From: an uncultured Streptococcus sp. | Lineage (GTDB): Bacteria > Bacillota > Bacilli > Lactobacillales > Streptococcaceae | Reading direction: 5' to 3' | Assembly (NCBI GenBank): GCA_934201655.1 | Contig: CAKPXD010000073.1 | Coordinates: 1-7,138 of the forward strand | Length of the DNA: 7,138 nucleotides | Shown here: in pieces, positions 1 to 5,772 of the stretch | Numbering within the stretch: the stretch's first letter is position 1 | Layout: each line of letters begins with the position of its first letter | Position numbers and translations under genes: made by a program | The notes under the pieces: model-generated | Told to the model about the DNA's origin: nothing | Seen by the model: the letters and a program-made list of their open reading frames with translations, nothing else | The model's database searches: none

Positions 1-70
1 AGCTGATGAAATCAGCGTAGTAGAGCCCACTCAACCACTGCGTCTTGCTCGACAATCCAAAGATAATTGA
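1..70. other. Unresolved left-edge fragment, possibly the end of a gene or part of a dispersed repeat
   Basis: One plus-strand frame is open from base 2 to a TGA at 68-70 (22 codons visible, ending RLARQSKDN). It could be the 3' end of a gene that begins outside the window, or non-coding sequence. The stretch opens with an inverted repeat, GCTGAT-gaa-ATCAGC (2-16). I could not match the short peptide to a protein family. Together with the hairpin just downstream, the stretch resembles intergenic repeat material common in mitis-group genomes, but that is an impression from memory. Nothing here decides between these options. Confidence 0.25.
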
Positions 71-96
71 GAGGCTAGGACTTTTGTCCCAGCCTC
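71..96 (-). terminator. Hairpin downstream of the histidine kinase, probable terminator
   Basis: The inverted repeat has 11-bp arms (GAGGCTAGGAC and GTCCCAGCCTC) around a loop of TTTT. Read on the minus strand, the one imperfect position is a G-U wobble, so the RNA stem is unbroken. Read on the plus strand it is an A-C mismatch. The stem therefore favours the transcript of the minus-strand kinase, whose stop lies 14 nt upstream of it. The following U-tract is weak (TCAATTATCTTT), so termination may be only partial. Similar GAGGCTGGGAC hairpins recur in pneumococcal-type genomes, as I recall. Confidence 0.6.
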
Positions 97-109
97 ATCA
101 CAATTCTTT

Positions 110-1084
110 TCATTCAATCAGTAGATTCACTTCAGAGAACTTAATCCTCACCGTTGTTCCTTGCCCAAGTTCGGATTCTATTTGAATCTGATGTCCTAAT
201 TCTTGGCTGATTTTCTGGGTTAGATAGAGCCCAAGTCCAGATGACTGCTGGGTCATTCGACCATTATATCCTGAAAATCCACGTTCAAAGACTCGCAATC
301 GATCACTGTTTTTGATACCAATTCCGGTATCTTTGATGCAAAGGTCTGAACCATCCATGTAGATTTCAACCCCACCTTCATTTGTGTACTTGAGGCTATT
401 TGACAGGATTTGTTCAATGACTACCAACAGCCATTTTTTATCTGTCACAATCCTTCTGTCCAAGTCATGCAGATTAATACTTAGATCTTTCTGGATAAAG
501 AAAATGGCATATTTGCGAATGACTTCCTTGACCAGATCTTCTATATTTTCTTTCTTCAAAACCAAATCATCATGGAAGCTTTCTAAGCGTAGATATTGAA
601 GTACGAGATTGGTATATGAATCAATCTTAAAAATTTCCTGCTCCAACTGTTGCTTCAGTTGACGTTCTGCCACCTCACTTACAAGGAGTTTACTGGCTGC
701 AATTGGTGTTTTTATCTGATGAACCCAGAGTGTATAGTAGTCCACCAAATCATTATAGCGGTTTTCAGCATCTGATTTCTTTTGATAGAGTTCAGATTCA
801 CTTTTCTCCAATTTTTCAGTTAGAAGGACTTCCATTGGTGACTTAGCTTTTCTTTCCCCATAGAGCAATTCCTTACGATAACGTTGCAATTCTATCAAGA
901 AATCAAATACCAAAAACAAAAATGTCAAAAATGTAGATAGAAAGAAGAAATAGTTAAAGTAGGGCCCTTGCTTATCAAACAAGATTTCAAAGAGAAAAAG
1001 CAAACCTGTAAGCGATAGAATAAAAGCAAAAAAACGGCTACGCGAACGGATATAAGCTAGAAAAAAACTTTTAATATCAAGCAT
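110..1084 (-). CDS. Bce-type intramembrane-sensing sensor histidine kinase
   Basis: This is a membrane sensor kinase of 324 aa that should autophosphorylate on histidine and pass the phosphate to the regulator encoded just upstream. Two hydrophobic segments (about 18-36 and 43-65) are separated by only about 6 residues, so there is almost no extracellular sensor domain. That is the hallmark of intramembrane-sensing kinases such as BceS. A charged linker (about 66-115) leads to the H-box WVHQIKTP, with phospho-acceptor His122. The ATP-binding domain shows the N-box around Asn228, the G1 motif DTGIGI (252-257), the F-box FERGF (266-270) and the G2 motif GLGLYL (283-288), so every catalytic motif is intact. 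Its start overlaps the end of the regulator gene by 8 nt, implying one transcript and coupled translation. Such kinases usually sense peptide antibiotics through a BceAB transporter, and none is visible here. It is probably the counterpart of pneumococcal HK01 of TCS01; that link is from memory. Confidence 0.93.
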   Translation of the reverse strand: MLDIKSFFLAYIRSRSRFFAFILSLTGLLFLFEILFDKQGPYFNYFFFLSTFLTFLFLVFDFLIELQRYRKELLYGERKAKSPMEVLLTEKLEKSESELYQKKSDAENRYNDLVDYYTLWVHQIKTPIAASKLLVSEVAERQLKQQLEQEIFKIDSYTNLVLQYLRLESFHDDLVLKKENIEDLVKEVIRKYAIFFIQKDLSINLHDLDRRIVTDKKWLLVVIEQILSNSLKYTNEGGVEIYMDGSDLCIKDTGIGIKNSDRLRVFERGFSGYNGRMTQQSSGLGLYLTQKISQELGHQIQIESELGQGTTVRIKFSEVNLLIE

Positions 1085-1754
1085 GTTTTAATCCATACCC
1101 TATCCCTTTCTTAGTTTCGATAAAACCAATCAAACCTTCTTCCTCCAGTTTTTTGCGCAAGCGAGCGACATTAACAGATAAGGTATTGTCGTCGATAAAA
1201 AAGTCACTGTTCCATAGTTCTCGCATCAAGTCGTCACGCGCTACGATATTTCCAGCATGCTCAAATAAAACTCGCAAAATTTGAAATTCATTCTTTGTTA
1301 GGCTGATAGCTTTGCCATTGACATGCACATCCATAGACTTGGTATTGAGAATAACTCCAGCATACTCTAGGAGACTTTCATCCCTTCCAAATTCATAGGA
1401 ACGACGCAATAATCCTTGTACCTTGGCTAAAAGGACCTGCTGATCAAAAGGCTTGGTCACAAAATCGTCAGCTCCCATATTAATAGCCATCACGATGTCC
1501 ATAGCCTGGTCTCTTGAAGACAGAAACATAATAGGAACTTTGGAAATCTTGCGAATCTCCTGACACCAATGATAACCATTAAAGAGAGGCAATCCAATAT
1601 CCATCAGGACCAGATGAGGCTCAGACTGAACAAATAGCGTCAGAACTTCCATGAAGTCTTCTACCATGACTACTTCAAAACCCCATTCGGAAAGCATTTT
1701 CCCAACTTGCTGACGGATTACTGGATCATCTTCTACTAGTAAAATCTTGTGCAT
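1077..1754 (-). CDS. OmpR/PhoB-family response regulator, BceR-like
   Basis: This cytoplasmic transcription factor (225 aa) should be activated by the adjacent kinase. The receiver domain (about 1-115) has the acidic pocket E8/D9/D10, phospho-acceptor Asp52 in LVLMDIGLP, Ser79 as the switch hydroxyl and Lys101 in TKPF. The C-terminal winged-helix domain (about 125-225) contains LTKNEFQIL, the recognition-helix region NTLSVNVARLRKKL and the closing wing ETKKGIGYGL. This form of the DNA-binding domain is typical of BceR-like regulators of antimicrobial-peptide resistance. It is the first gene of a two-gene minus-strand operon. Its start has a near-ideal Shine-Dalgarno sequence and an extended -10 promoter close upstream. 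The likely target, a BceAB-type transporter, is not in this window. It is probably equivalent to pneumococcal RR01 of TCS01, from memory. Confidence 0.94.
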   Translation of the reverse strand: MHKILLVEDDPVIRQQVGKMLSEWGFEVVMVEDFMEVLTLFVQSEPHLVLMDIGLPLFNGYHWCQEIRKISKVPIMFLSSRDQAMDIVMAINMGADDFVTKPFDQQVLLAKVQGLLRRSYEFGRDESLLEYAGVILNTKSMDVHVNGKAISLTKNEFQILRVLFEHAGNIVARDDLMRELWNSDFFIDDNTLSVNVARLRKKLEEEGLIGFIETKKGIGYGLKHA

Positions 1755-1757
1755 CTG

Positions 1758-1782
1758 CTCCTCCTTTTTTTATATTATAGCA
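1758..1782 (-). promoter_or_regulatory. Promoter and ribosome binding site of the response regulator operon
   Basis: Read on the minus strand there is a perfect extended -10 element, TGCTATAAT (1782 down to 1774), with no convincing -35 box 16-18 nt upstream. AGGAGGAG (1765 down to 1758) lies 3 nt before the ATG at 1754. The predicted transcript starts near 1767, so the leader is only about a dozen bases and consists mostly of the Shine-Dalgarno sequence. Confidence 0.65.
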
Positions 1783-1818
1783 AAATTCTTCTCACTACTA
1801 GCGAAATTGATGCAAATC

Positions 1819-1843
1819 TGATATGATAAAAGTTAAGAAAGGA
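1819..1843 (+). promoter_or_regulatory. Extended -10 promoter and ribosome binding site of the Mbeg1-like gene
   Basis: TGATATGAT (1819-1827) fits the TGnTATAAT extended -10 pattern, and no good -35 box is visible. AAAGGA (1838-1843) sits 6 nt before the ATG at 1850. The upstream in-frame ATG at 1823 lies inside the -10 element and has no ribosome binding site, which argues against its use. This promoter is back to back with that of the response regulator; the two -10 boxes are about 40 bp apart. Confidence 0.6.
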
Positions 1844-1849
1844 ATTCTC

Positions 1850-2926
1850 ATGGCCAATATTTTTGACTATCTAACTGATGTTCAATACGATTCTTTTTAT
1901 GATCTTCCCTTAAATGAACTGGATGTACTTGCTTTGACAGAGCTGACTTATCTTCCTTTTGATAACCTATTGGACCAGCCAGTCAATCGTTTAAGCGATG
2001 TCGCAACACGTGTTCCGCGAGAAAGCACCATGCTGACCAATAAAGAACGTCTGCAACTTTTAGACCAGCTTGCCCAACACAAACGTTTTAGAAATTGCAA
2101 ACTATCCAACTTTATTAACGAGATTGACACTGAGCAACAGAAACAGTTCGCTGCTATGACCTATCGTCTGAACCTAGATACTTATCTAATTGTCTTTCGT
2201 GGCACAGACGACAGTATTATTGGCTGGAAGGAAGATTTCCATTTGACCTATATGAAGGAAATCCCTGCCCAAAAGCATGCTCTTGAATACTTGGAAGATT
2301 TCTTTAAACAATATCCAAAACAAAAAGTACTTCTTGCTGGGCATTCTAAGGGTGGGAATCTAGCCGTCTTTGCTGCTAGTCAAATCCAACCTGAATTGCA
2401 GGAAAAGATATCAGCAGTTTATACCTACGATGCTCCTGGTTTACAGGCTCATCTGACAGAAACGACTGGTTATCAAGATGTTATCCCTAAATTTCACCGT
2501 TATGTCCCACAAGGTTCTGTCATCGGCATGATGCTAGAAGCTCCTGATACTCCTACCGTCGTCAAATCTACGGCTCTCGGTGGAATCGCTCAACACAATA
2601 CTTTCAGCTGGCTAACTGAGGGACAGCACTTTGTCCAACTAGAGGAAATTAGTAGCGAAAGTCTGCAAATTAAAGACGCTCTTAAAGAATGGGTGGACAG
2701 TGTGCCCGATGAAGAACTCGAACTCTACTTTGATCTCTTTTTCGGAACCATCCTAGAATCTGGAATCACTTCCATCAACGATTTATCTTCTAGAAATGCT
2801 ATTGAACATATTCGACAACTTGTTTCTCAAGCCCAGACACTGGAGCCCGAGCAAGTCGAAATCTTAAAAAATCTGACACAACTCCTACTGGATGCACGCT
2901 TCCAAGCCTGGAAAAATCATTTTTAA
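1850..2926 (+). CDS. Mbeg1-like (DUF2974) alpha/beta hydrolase-fold protein
   Basis: This cytoplasmic protein of 358 aa belongs to the Mbeg1-like/DUF2974 family, which resembles class 3 lipases; its substrate is unknown. VFRGTD (115-120) matches the strand and oxyanion-hole region of lipases. LLAGHSKGGNLA carries the nucleophile elbow GHSKG (164-168) with Ser166 as the expected nucleophile. TYDAPG (192-197) follows one strand later, and His249 in AQHNTFSW is the best catalytic histidine candidate. The acidic triad member is uncertain: Asp194 is possible, but its place in the fold is unusual. No signal peptide or membrane segment is seen. I start it at ATG 1850 (MANIFDYL) because of ribosome binding site spacing, and because the 9-residue extension from 1823 begins inside the promoter. 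It is transcribed alone, divergent from the two-component system and closed by its own terminator. Family placement is firm, while enzymatic activity is inferred. Confidence 0.88.
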   Translation: MANIFDYLTDVQYDSFYDLPLNELDVLALTELTYLPFDNLLDQPVNRLSDVATRVPRESTMLTNKERLQLLDQLAQHKRFRNCKLSNFINEIDTEQQKQFAAMTYRLNLDTYLIVFRGTDDSIIGWKEDFHLTYMKEIPAQKHALEYLEDFFKQYPKQKVLLAGHSKGGNLAVFAASQIQPELQEKISAVYTYDAPGLQAHLTETTGYQDVIPKFHRYVPQGSVIGMMLEAPDTPTVVKSTALGGIAQHNTFSWLTEGQHFVQLEEISSESLQIKDALKEWVDSVPDEELELYFDLFFGTILESGITSINDLSSRNAIEHIRQLVSQAQTLEPEQVEILKNLTQLLLDARFQAWKNHF

Positions 2927-2934
2927 TGTCTAAA

Positions 2935-2962
2935 AAAGTCCCTTCCTTTATAGAGGGACTTT
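2935..2962 (+). terminator. Terminator after the Mbeg1-like gene
   Basis: A perfect 9-bp stem (AAAGTCCCT / AGGGACTTT) with a 10-nt loop lies 8 nt past the stop codon. The stem ends in TTT and continues CTTGTTGATT, so the U-tract is interrupted. The A-run at 2932-2937 would act as a U-tract on the other strand. Confidence 0.8.
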
Positions 2963-2990
2963 CTTGTTGATTCCTTATTTTATTCTTCTG

Positions 2991-3025
2991 TGTTATACTA
3001 GAAACTGTAAATCTATGAAAGAGGA
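2991..3025 (+). promoter_or_regulatory. Extended -10 promoter and ribosome binding site of the MBL-fold hydrolase gene
   Basis: TGTTATACT (2991-2999) is an extended -10 element; upstream TTG-containing hexamers are not at the right distance for a -35 box. The predicted start of transcription is near 3006. AAGAGGA (3019-3025) precedes the ATG at 3032 by 6 nt, which fixes that start. Confidence 0.55.
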
Positions 3026-3031
3026 AATCCT

Positions 3032-3661
3032 ATGAAAATCCATAAAACTGTGAATCCTGTCGCCTATGAAAATACTTATTATCTTGAAGGGGAGCAACAC
3101 CTGATTGTAGTCGATCCTGGTAGCAATTGGGAGGCCATTCGCAAGACTATCGAAACCATCAACAAACCGGTCTGTGCCATTCTTCTGACCCACACTCACT
3201 ACGACCATATTATGAGTCTTGACTTGGTCAGAGATACTTATGGAAATCCTCCAGTCTATGTGGCAGAAAGTGAAGCTTCTTGGCTCTATACTCCTGTTGA
3301 CAACCTTTCAGGACTCCCTCGACACGATGATATGGCGGATGTCATCTGCAAACCAGCTGAACACACTTATGTCTTTCATGAAGAATACCAGATTGAGGAA
3401 TTCCGCTTCACAGCCTTACCAACGCCAGGTCACTCTATCGGTGGAGTTTCATTGGTTTTCCCAGATGGACACTTGGTCTTAACGGGAGATGCCCTTTTCC
3501 GAGAAACCATTGGTCGGACAGACTTGCCAACTGGTAGTATGGAACAACTTCTTCATAGTGTCCAAACCCAGCTCTTCACCCTTCCAAACTACGATGTCTA
3601 TCCAGGACATGGTCCGGCTACGACCATCGCTCACGAAAAAACTTTCAATCCATTTTTCTAA
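3032..3661 (+). CDS. Metallo-beta-lactamase-fold hydrolase, glyoxalase II-like
   Basis: This is a cytoplasmic zinc-type hydrolase of 209 aa in the MBL superfamily. It has the glyoxalase II-like layout of small bacterial members, which act on thioesters and related substrates; the true substrate cannot be read from the sequence. Metal ligands are all present: THTHYDH (His54, His56, Asp58, His59), His134 in TPGHS, Asp153 in LTGDALF and His193 in YPGHG. The C-terminal substrate-binding domain of classical GloB (about 250 aa) is absent, so it is a short, single-domain form. No signal peptide is seen. It has its own promoter and converges on pepO, with only 38 nt between the two stop codons. It is not co-transcribed with anything visible, so context gives little hint of its role. 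Confidence 0.92.
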   Translation: MKIHKTVNPVAYENTYYLEGEQHLIVVDPGSNWEAIRKTIETINKPVCAILLTHTHYDHIMSLDLVRDTYGNPPVYVAESEASWLYTPVDNLSGLPRHDDMADVICKPAEHTYVFHEEYQIEEFRFTALPTPGHSIGGVSLVFPDGHLVLTGDALFRETIGRTDLPTGSMEQLLHSVQTQLFTLPNYDVYPGHGPATTIAHEKTFNPFF

Positions 3662-3666
3662 AACAT

Positions 3667-3696
3667 AAAAACCAAGGACAATCATCCTTGGTTTTT
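3667..3696. terminator. Shared bidirectional terminator between the MBL hydrolase gene and pepO
   Basis: A perfect 12-bp inverted repeat, AAAAACCAAGGA / TCCTTGGTTTTT, has a 6-nt loop (CAATCA). The A-run on one side and T-run on the other give a U-tract in both directions. It starts 5 nt after the TAA of the MBL gene and ends 3 nt before the pepO stop on the other strand, so one hairpin should end both convergent transcripts. Confidence 0.93.
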
Positions 3697-3699
3697 GTA

Positions 3700-5592
3700 T
3701 TACCAAATAATCACACGGTCTTCTGGTGCACGCCACATTCCGTCGCCTTCTTTGACATCATAGGTTGTAAAGAAGTCATCGAAGTTTGGCACTTGGACGT
3801 TAACACGGAGTTTAGCTGGCGCGTGTACGTCAACGCTAGCCATGAGTTTCATCAACTCTGGGCGGCCTTTCATACGCCAGATACGAGCAAAGTTATGGAA
3901 GAACTCTTCAGCTGAGAAATCTGGCTCTCTCTTAGCAGCTTCTAGCGCTGCAGCGATTCCTCCAAGGTCGGCAACGTTTTCGGATACAGTTAATTTCCCA
4001 TTGATTTTTGCACCGTAAGATTCTTGGCCATCAAACTGTTCGATAACCTTCTGTGTTTTTTCTTTAAAGGCTGCGTAGTCGCTCTCAGTCCACCAATCCT
4101 TGAGACTTCCATTTTCATCAAAGGAAGCTCCATTAGTATCAAAGGCGTGAGAAATTTCATGGGCGATAACTGCACCAATACCACCATAGTTGGCAGAAGA
4201 TGACTGATGCAAGTCATAGAATGGTGCCTGTAAGATAGCAGCTGGGAAGACAATCAAGTTCTTTTGTGGATTGTAGTAGGCATTAACCATGTGAGCTGGC
4301 ATTCCCCACTCCTTGTAGTCAACCGGCTGATTCCACTTGCTCCAACTGTGCTTGATTTCCACACGCGCAAATGCTAGGGCATTCTCAAAGAGGCTAGCAG
4401 ATTCATCCACAATCTTGTCCTTATAGCGAGCTGGCAGTTCTTCTGGATAACCGATATAAGGCTTGATGACATTGAGTTTGACGATGGCTTTTTCTCGAGT
4501 TTCAGGAGTCAGCCAGTCATTTTTAGCCAAACGTTCCTTATAAACGTCAATCATGGTCGCCACTTTTTTCTCTACGTCCGCCTTGGCTTCTGGAGAGAAT
4601 TTTTCGTGGGCATACCAAAGGCCGAGGGCTTGTTTGAATGGTCCTTGAGCTAAGTGGTAAGCAGCCTTGCGCTTGTCTTGAGCCTCTGGAACTCCTGAAA
4701 GAGCTCGTCCGTAGGCACCCGACAAGATACGAATCTCATCTGTCAAATAGCTCGTTGAAAGATTAACCACACTCAAGATCAAGCTTGCCTTGAGCAAAGG
4801 CCAAGCTTCCTCACTATAGAATTGCTCTGCTGCTTGCCAGAAACGTTCTTCATCTACGATAACCTTATCTGGAGTTTGCCCAATCACAGCCTGGAAGAAG
4901 TCATCGAGAGGTAGGGCAGGGGCAAACTTTTTGAAATCTTCATAAGAATACGGATGGTAAAGTTTGGCATATTCTGAACTCTCTTCGTTTGAAAGTACGA
5001 CAGCTGCGATGCGGCGGTCCAATTCCAATCGTTTCTCTAGCAAATCTTCGATTTCTTCATCTGAGAAGTTATAGGCTTTGAGGAGATTAGAAGTACTTTC
5101 TTTCCAAAGGTTCAATAATTCCTCACGCTGAGGATGGTCTTCCGCATAGTAGGTTGTATCAGGCAAGATAGTTCCTGGAGCACTAGCCCAGAGAACATTG
5201 GTTCTAGCATCCATAAAGTCTGGTGATACTCCAAATGGAAGGAAGTTTGGTTTACCAGCTAATTCAAATGCTGCTAGTTTACTTGCGAAGTCCGCAAAAC
5301 TTTCCAAATCTTGGTATTCCTTAAGCAAAGGAAGGACTGGCTCAATTCCATCTGCTTCTCGCTTATCGAAATCTCTCACCATACTATGGTACTTAACAAA
5401 GTTTGCTAAGATGGCATCTTCTGGCACATCTTCTCCTGCCAACCACTTGTCTGTCGTCGTTAGCATCAACTCTTCAATTTCTTCGTCAAGGTCGATAAAA
5501 CCACCTGTTCTCGATTTATCTGCTGGAATTACAGCAGTCTTTTCCCACTCACCATTTATGGCATCATAAAAATCATCTTGATAACGTGTCAT
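3700..5592 (-). CDS. pepO: Endopeptidase O, M13 (neprilysin) family zinc metallopeptidase
   Basis: PepO cleaves oligopeptides on the amino side of hydrophobic residues, using one zinc ion. At 630 aa it has the full length of bacterial M13 enzymes. The N-terminal M13 domain (about 1-380) begins YQDDFYDAINGEWEKTA, and the peptidase domain follows. The zinc site is complete: HEISH (His478, Glu479 as catalytic base, His482) and ENVAD with Glu538 as third ligand and Asp541 supporting. NAYYNP (437-442) is the substrate-binding motif, and His590 and Arg596 match the neprilysin transition-state His and C-terminus-binding Arg. It ends in Trp as the family usually does. No signal peptide or membrane anchor is present, in contrast to mammalian neprilysin. 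Streptococcal PepO is nonetheless reported on the cell surface, binding plasminogen and fibronectin. It is divergent from psaB, a pairing also known in S. parasanguinis and S. gordonii. The start is supported by the conserved N-terminus. Confidence 0.97.
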   Translation of the reverse strand: MTRYQDDFYDAINGEWEKTAVIPADKSRTGGFIDLDEEIEELMLTTTDKWLAGEDVPEDAILANFVKYHSMVRDFDKREADGIEPVLPLLKEYQDLESFADFASKLAAFELAGKPNFLPFGVSPDFMDARTNVLWASAPGTILPDTTYYAEDHPQREELLNLWKESTSNLLKAYNFSDEEIEDLLEKRLELDRRIAAVVLSNEESSEYAKLYHPYSYEDFKKFAPALPLDDFFQAVIGQTPDKVIVDEERFWQAAEQFYSEEAWPLLKASLILSVVNLSTSYLTDEIRILSGAYGRALSGVPEAQDKRKAAYHLAQGPFKQALGLWYAHEKFSPEAKADVEKKVATMIDVYKERLAKNDWLTPETREKAIVKLNVIKPYIGYPEELPARYKDKIVDESASLFENALAFARVEIKHSWSKWNQPVDYKEWGMPAHMVNAYYNPQKNLIVFPAAILQAPFYDLHQSSSANYGGIGAVIAHEISHAFDTNGASFDENGSLKDWWTESDYAAFKEKTQKVIEQFDGQESYGAKINGKLTVSENVADLGGIAAALEAAKREPDFSAEEFFHNFARIWRMKGRPELMKLMASVDVHAPAKLRVNVQVPNFDDFFTTYDVKEGDGMWRAPEDRVIIW

Positions 5593-5602
5593 CTTGTTCT
5601 CG

Positions 5603-5609
5603 CTTTCCT
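5603..5609 (-). promoter_or_regulatory. Ribosome binding site of pepO
   Basis: AGGAAAG on the minus strand lies 10 nt before the pepO ATG, a slightly long spacing. Upstream, TGCTAAGCT (5633 down to 5625) with TTGCAT 15 nt before it is the best promoter candidate I find, but both hexamers match consensus at only half their positions. I do not claim that promoter as established. Confidence 0.45.
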
Positions 5610-5710
5610 AATTTCACTTATTCTTAGCTTAGCAAAAATCCCTGGGGAATGCAATTAAAAATGCCATCTCCTCCTACTTGATTTCATCATTAATATTTTA
5701 AATTTTTACC

Positions 5711-5733
5711 AAAATTAACTTGACTTAAAAATA
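5711..5733 (+). promoter_or_regulatory. Probable PsaR/ScaR-type manganese operator
   Basis: TTAACTTGACTTAA (5715-5728) sits in an A/T-rich frame and has TTAA at both ends, forming an imperfect dyad. It agrees with my memory of the operators bound by the DtxR-family manganese repressors PsaR (pneumococcus) and ScaR (S. gordonii) in front of this same operon. It covers the -35 box of the psa promoter, so manganese-loaded repressor would block RNA polymerase. The repressor gene is not in the window. Coordinates of the bound region are approximate. Confidence 0.75.
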
Positions 5734-5748
5734 AAATTAAGGTATATT
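5720..5748 (+). promoter_or_regulatory. psaBCA operon promoter
   Basis: The -35 box TTGACT (5720-5725) and the -10 box TATATT (5743-5748) are separated by exactly 17 bp; each hexamer matches consensus at five of six positions. Transcription should begin near 5755. That places the Shine-Dalgarno AGGAGG (5756-5761) at the very 5' end of the mRNA and leaves a leader of only about 18 nt before the psaB ATG. Confidence 0.82.
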
Positions 5749-5755
5749 AAAACCC

Positions 5756-5761
5756 AGGAGG
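5756..5761 (+). promoter_or_regulatory. Ribosome binding site of psaB with long spacing
   Basis: AGGAGG is a full match to the anti-Shine-Dalgarno core but stands 11 nt before the ATG at 5773, longer than the usual 5-9 nt. No ATG, GTG or TTG lies between it and that ATG in the psaB frame, and the protein begins [11 protein letters not shown] as in other PsaB proteins. The start is therefore kept despite the spacing. Confidence 0.7.
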
Positions 5762-5772
5762 AATACAACTGT

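Noticed and set aside
1823..1849. Nine-residue N-terminal extension (MIKVKKGIL) of the Mbeg1-like protein
   Set aside because: The ATG at 1823 lies within the -10 element and lacks a ribosome binding site, whereas ATG 1850 has AAAGGA at 6 nt and matches the usual MANIFDYL-like family start.
3015..3035. Six-codon leader ORF (MKEEIL) that ends in an ATGA overlap with the MBL hydrolase start
   Set aside because: Its ATG has no Shine-Dalgarno sequence in front, and its body is simply the ribosome binding site of the main gene. The overlap is best explained by chance.
3479..3915. Open frames running across the convergent ends of the MBL gene and pepO on both strands
   Set aside because: They read through the perfect bidirectional terminator at 3667-3696 and overlap the catalytic regions of the two real genes in other frames.
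5198..5569. 123-codon open frame on the plus strand opposite the pepO N-terminal half
   Set aside because: It is antisense to a fully conserved gene, Ser-rich in the way reverse frames are, without a ribosome binding site or a recognisable domain.
5593..5772. Possible manganese riboswitch or small RNA upstream of psaB
   Set aside because: The predicted leader is only about 18 nt, and I see no stable stem-loop in the interval; an operator-based mechanism is sufficient.
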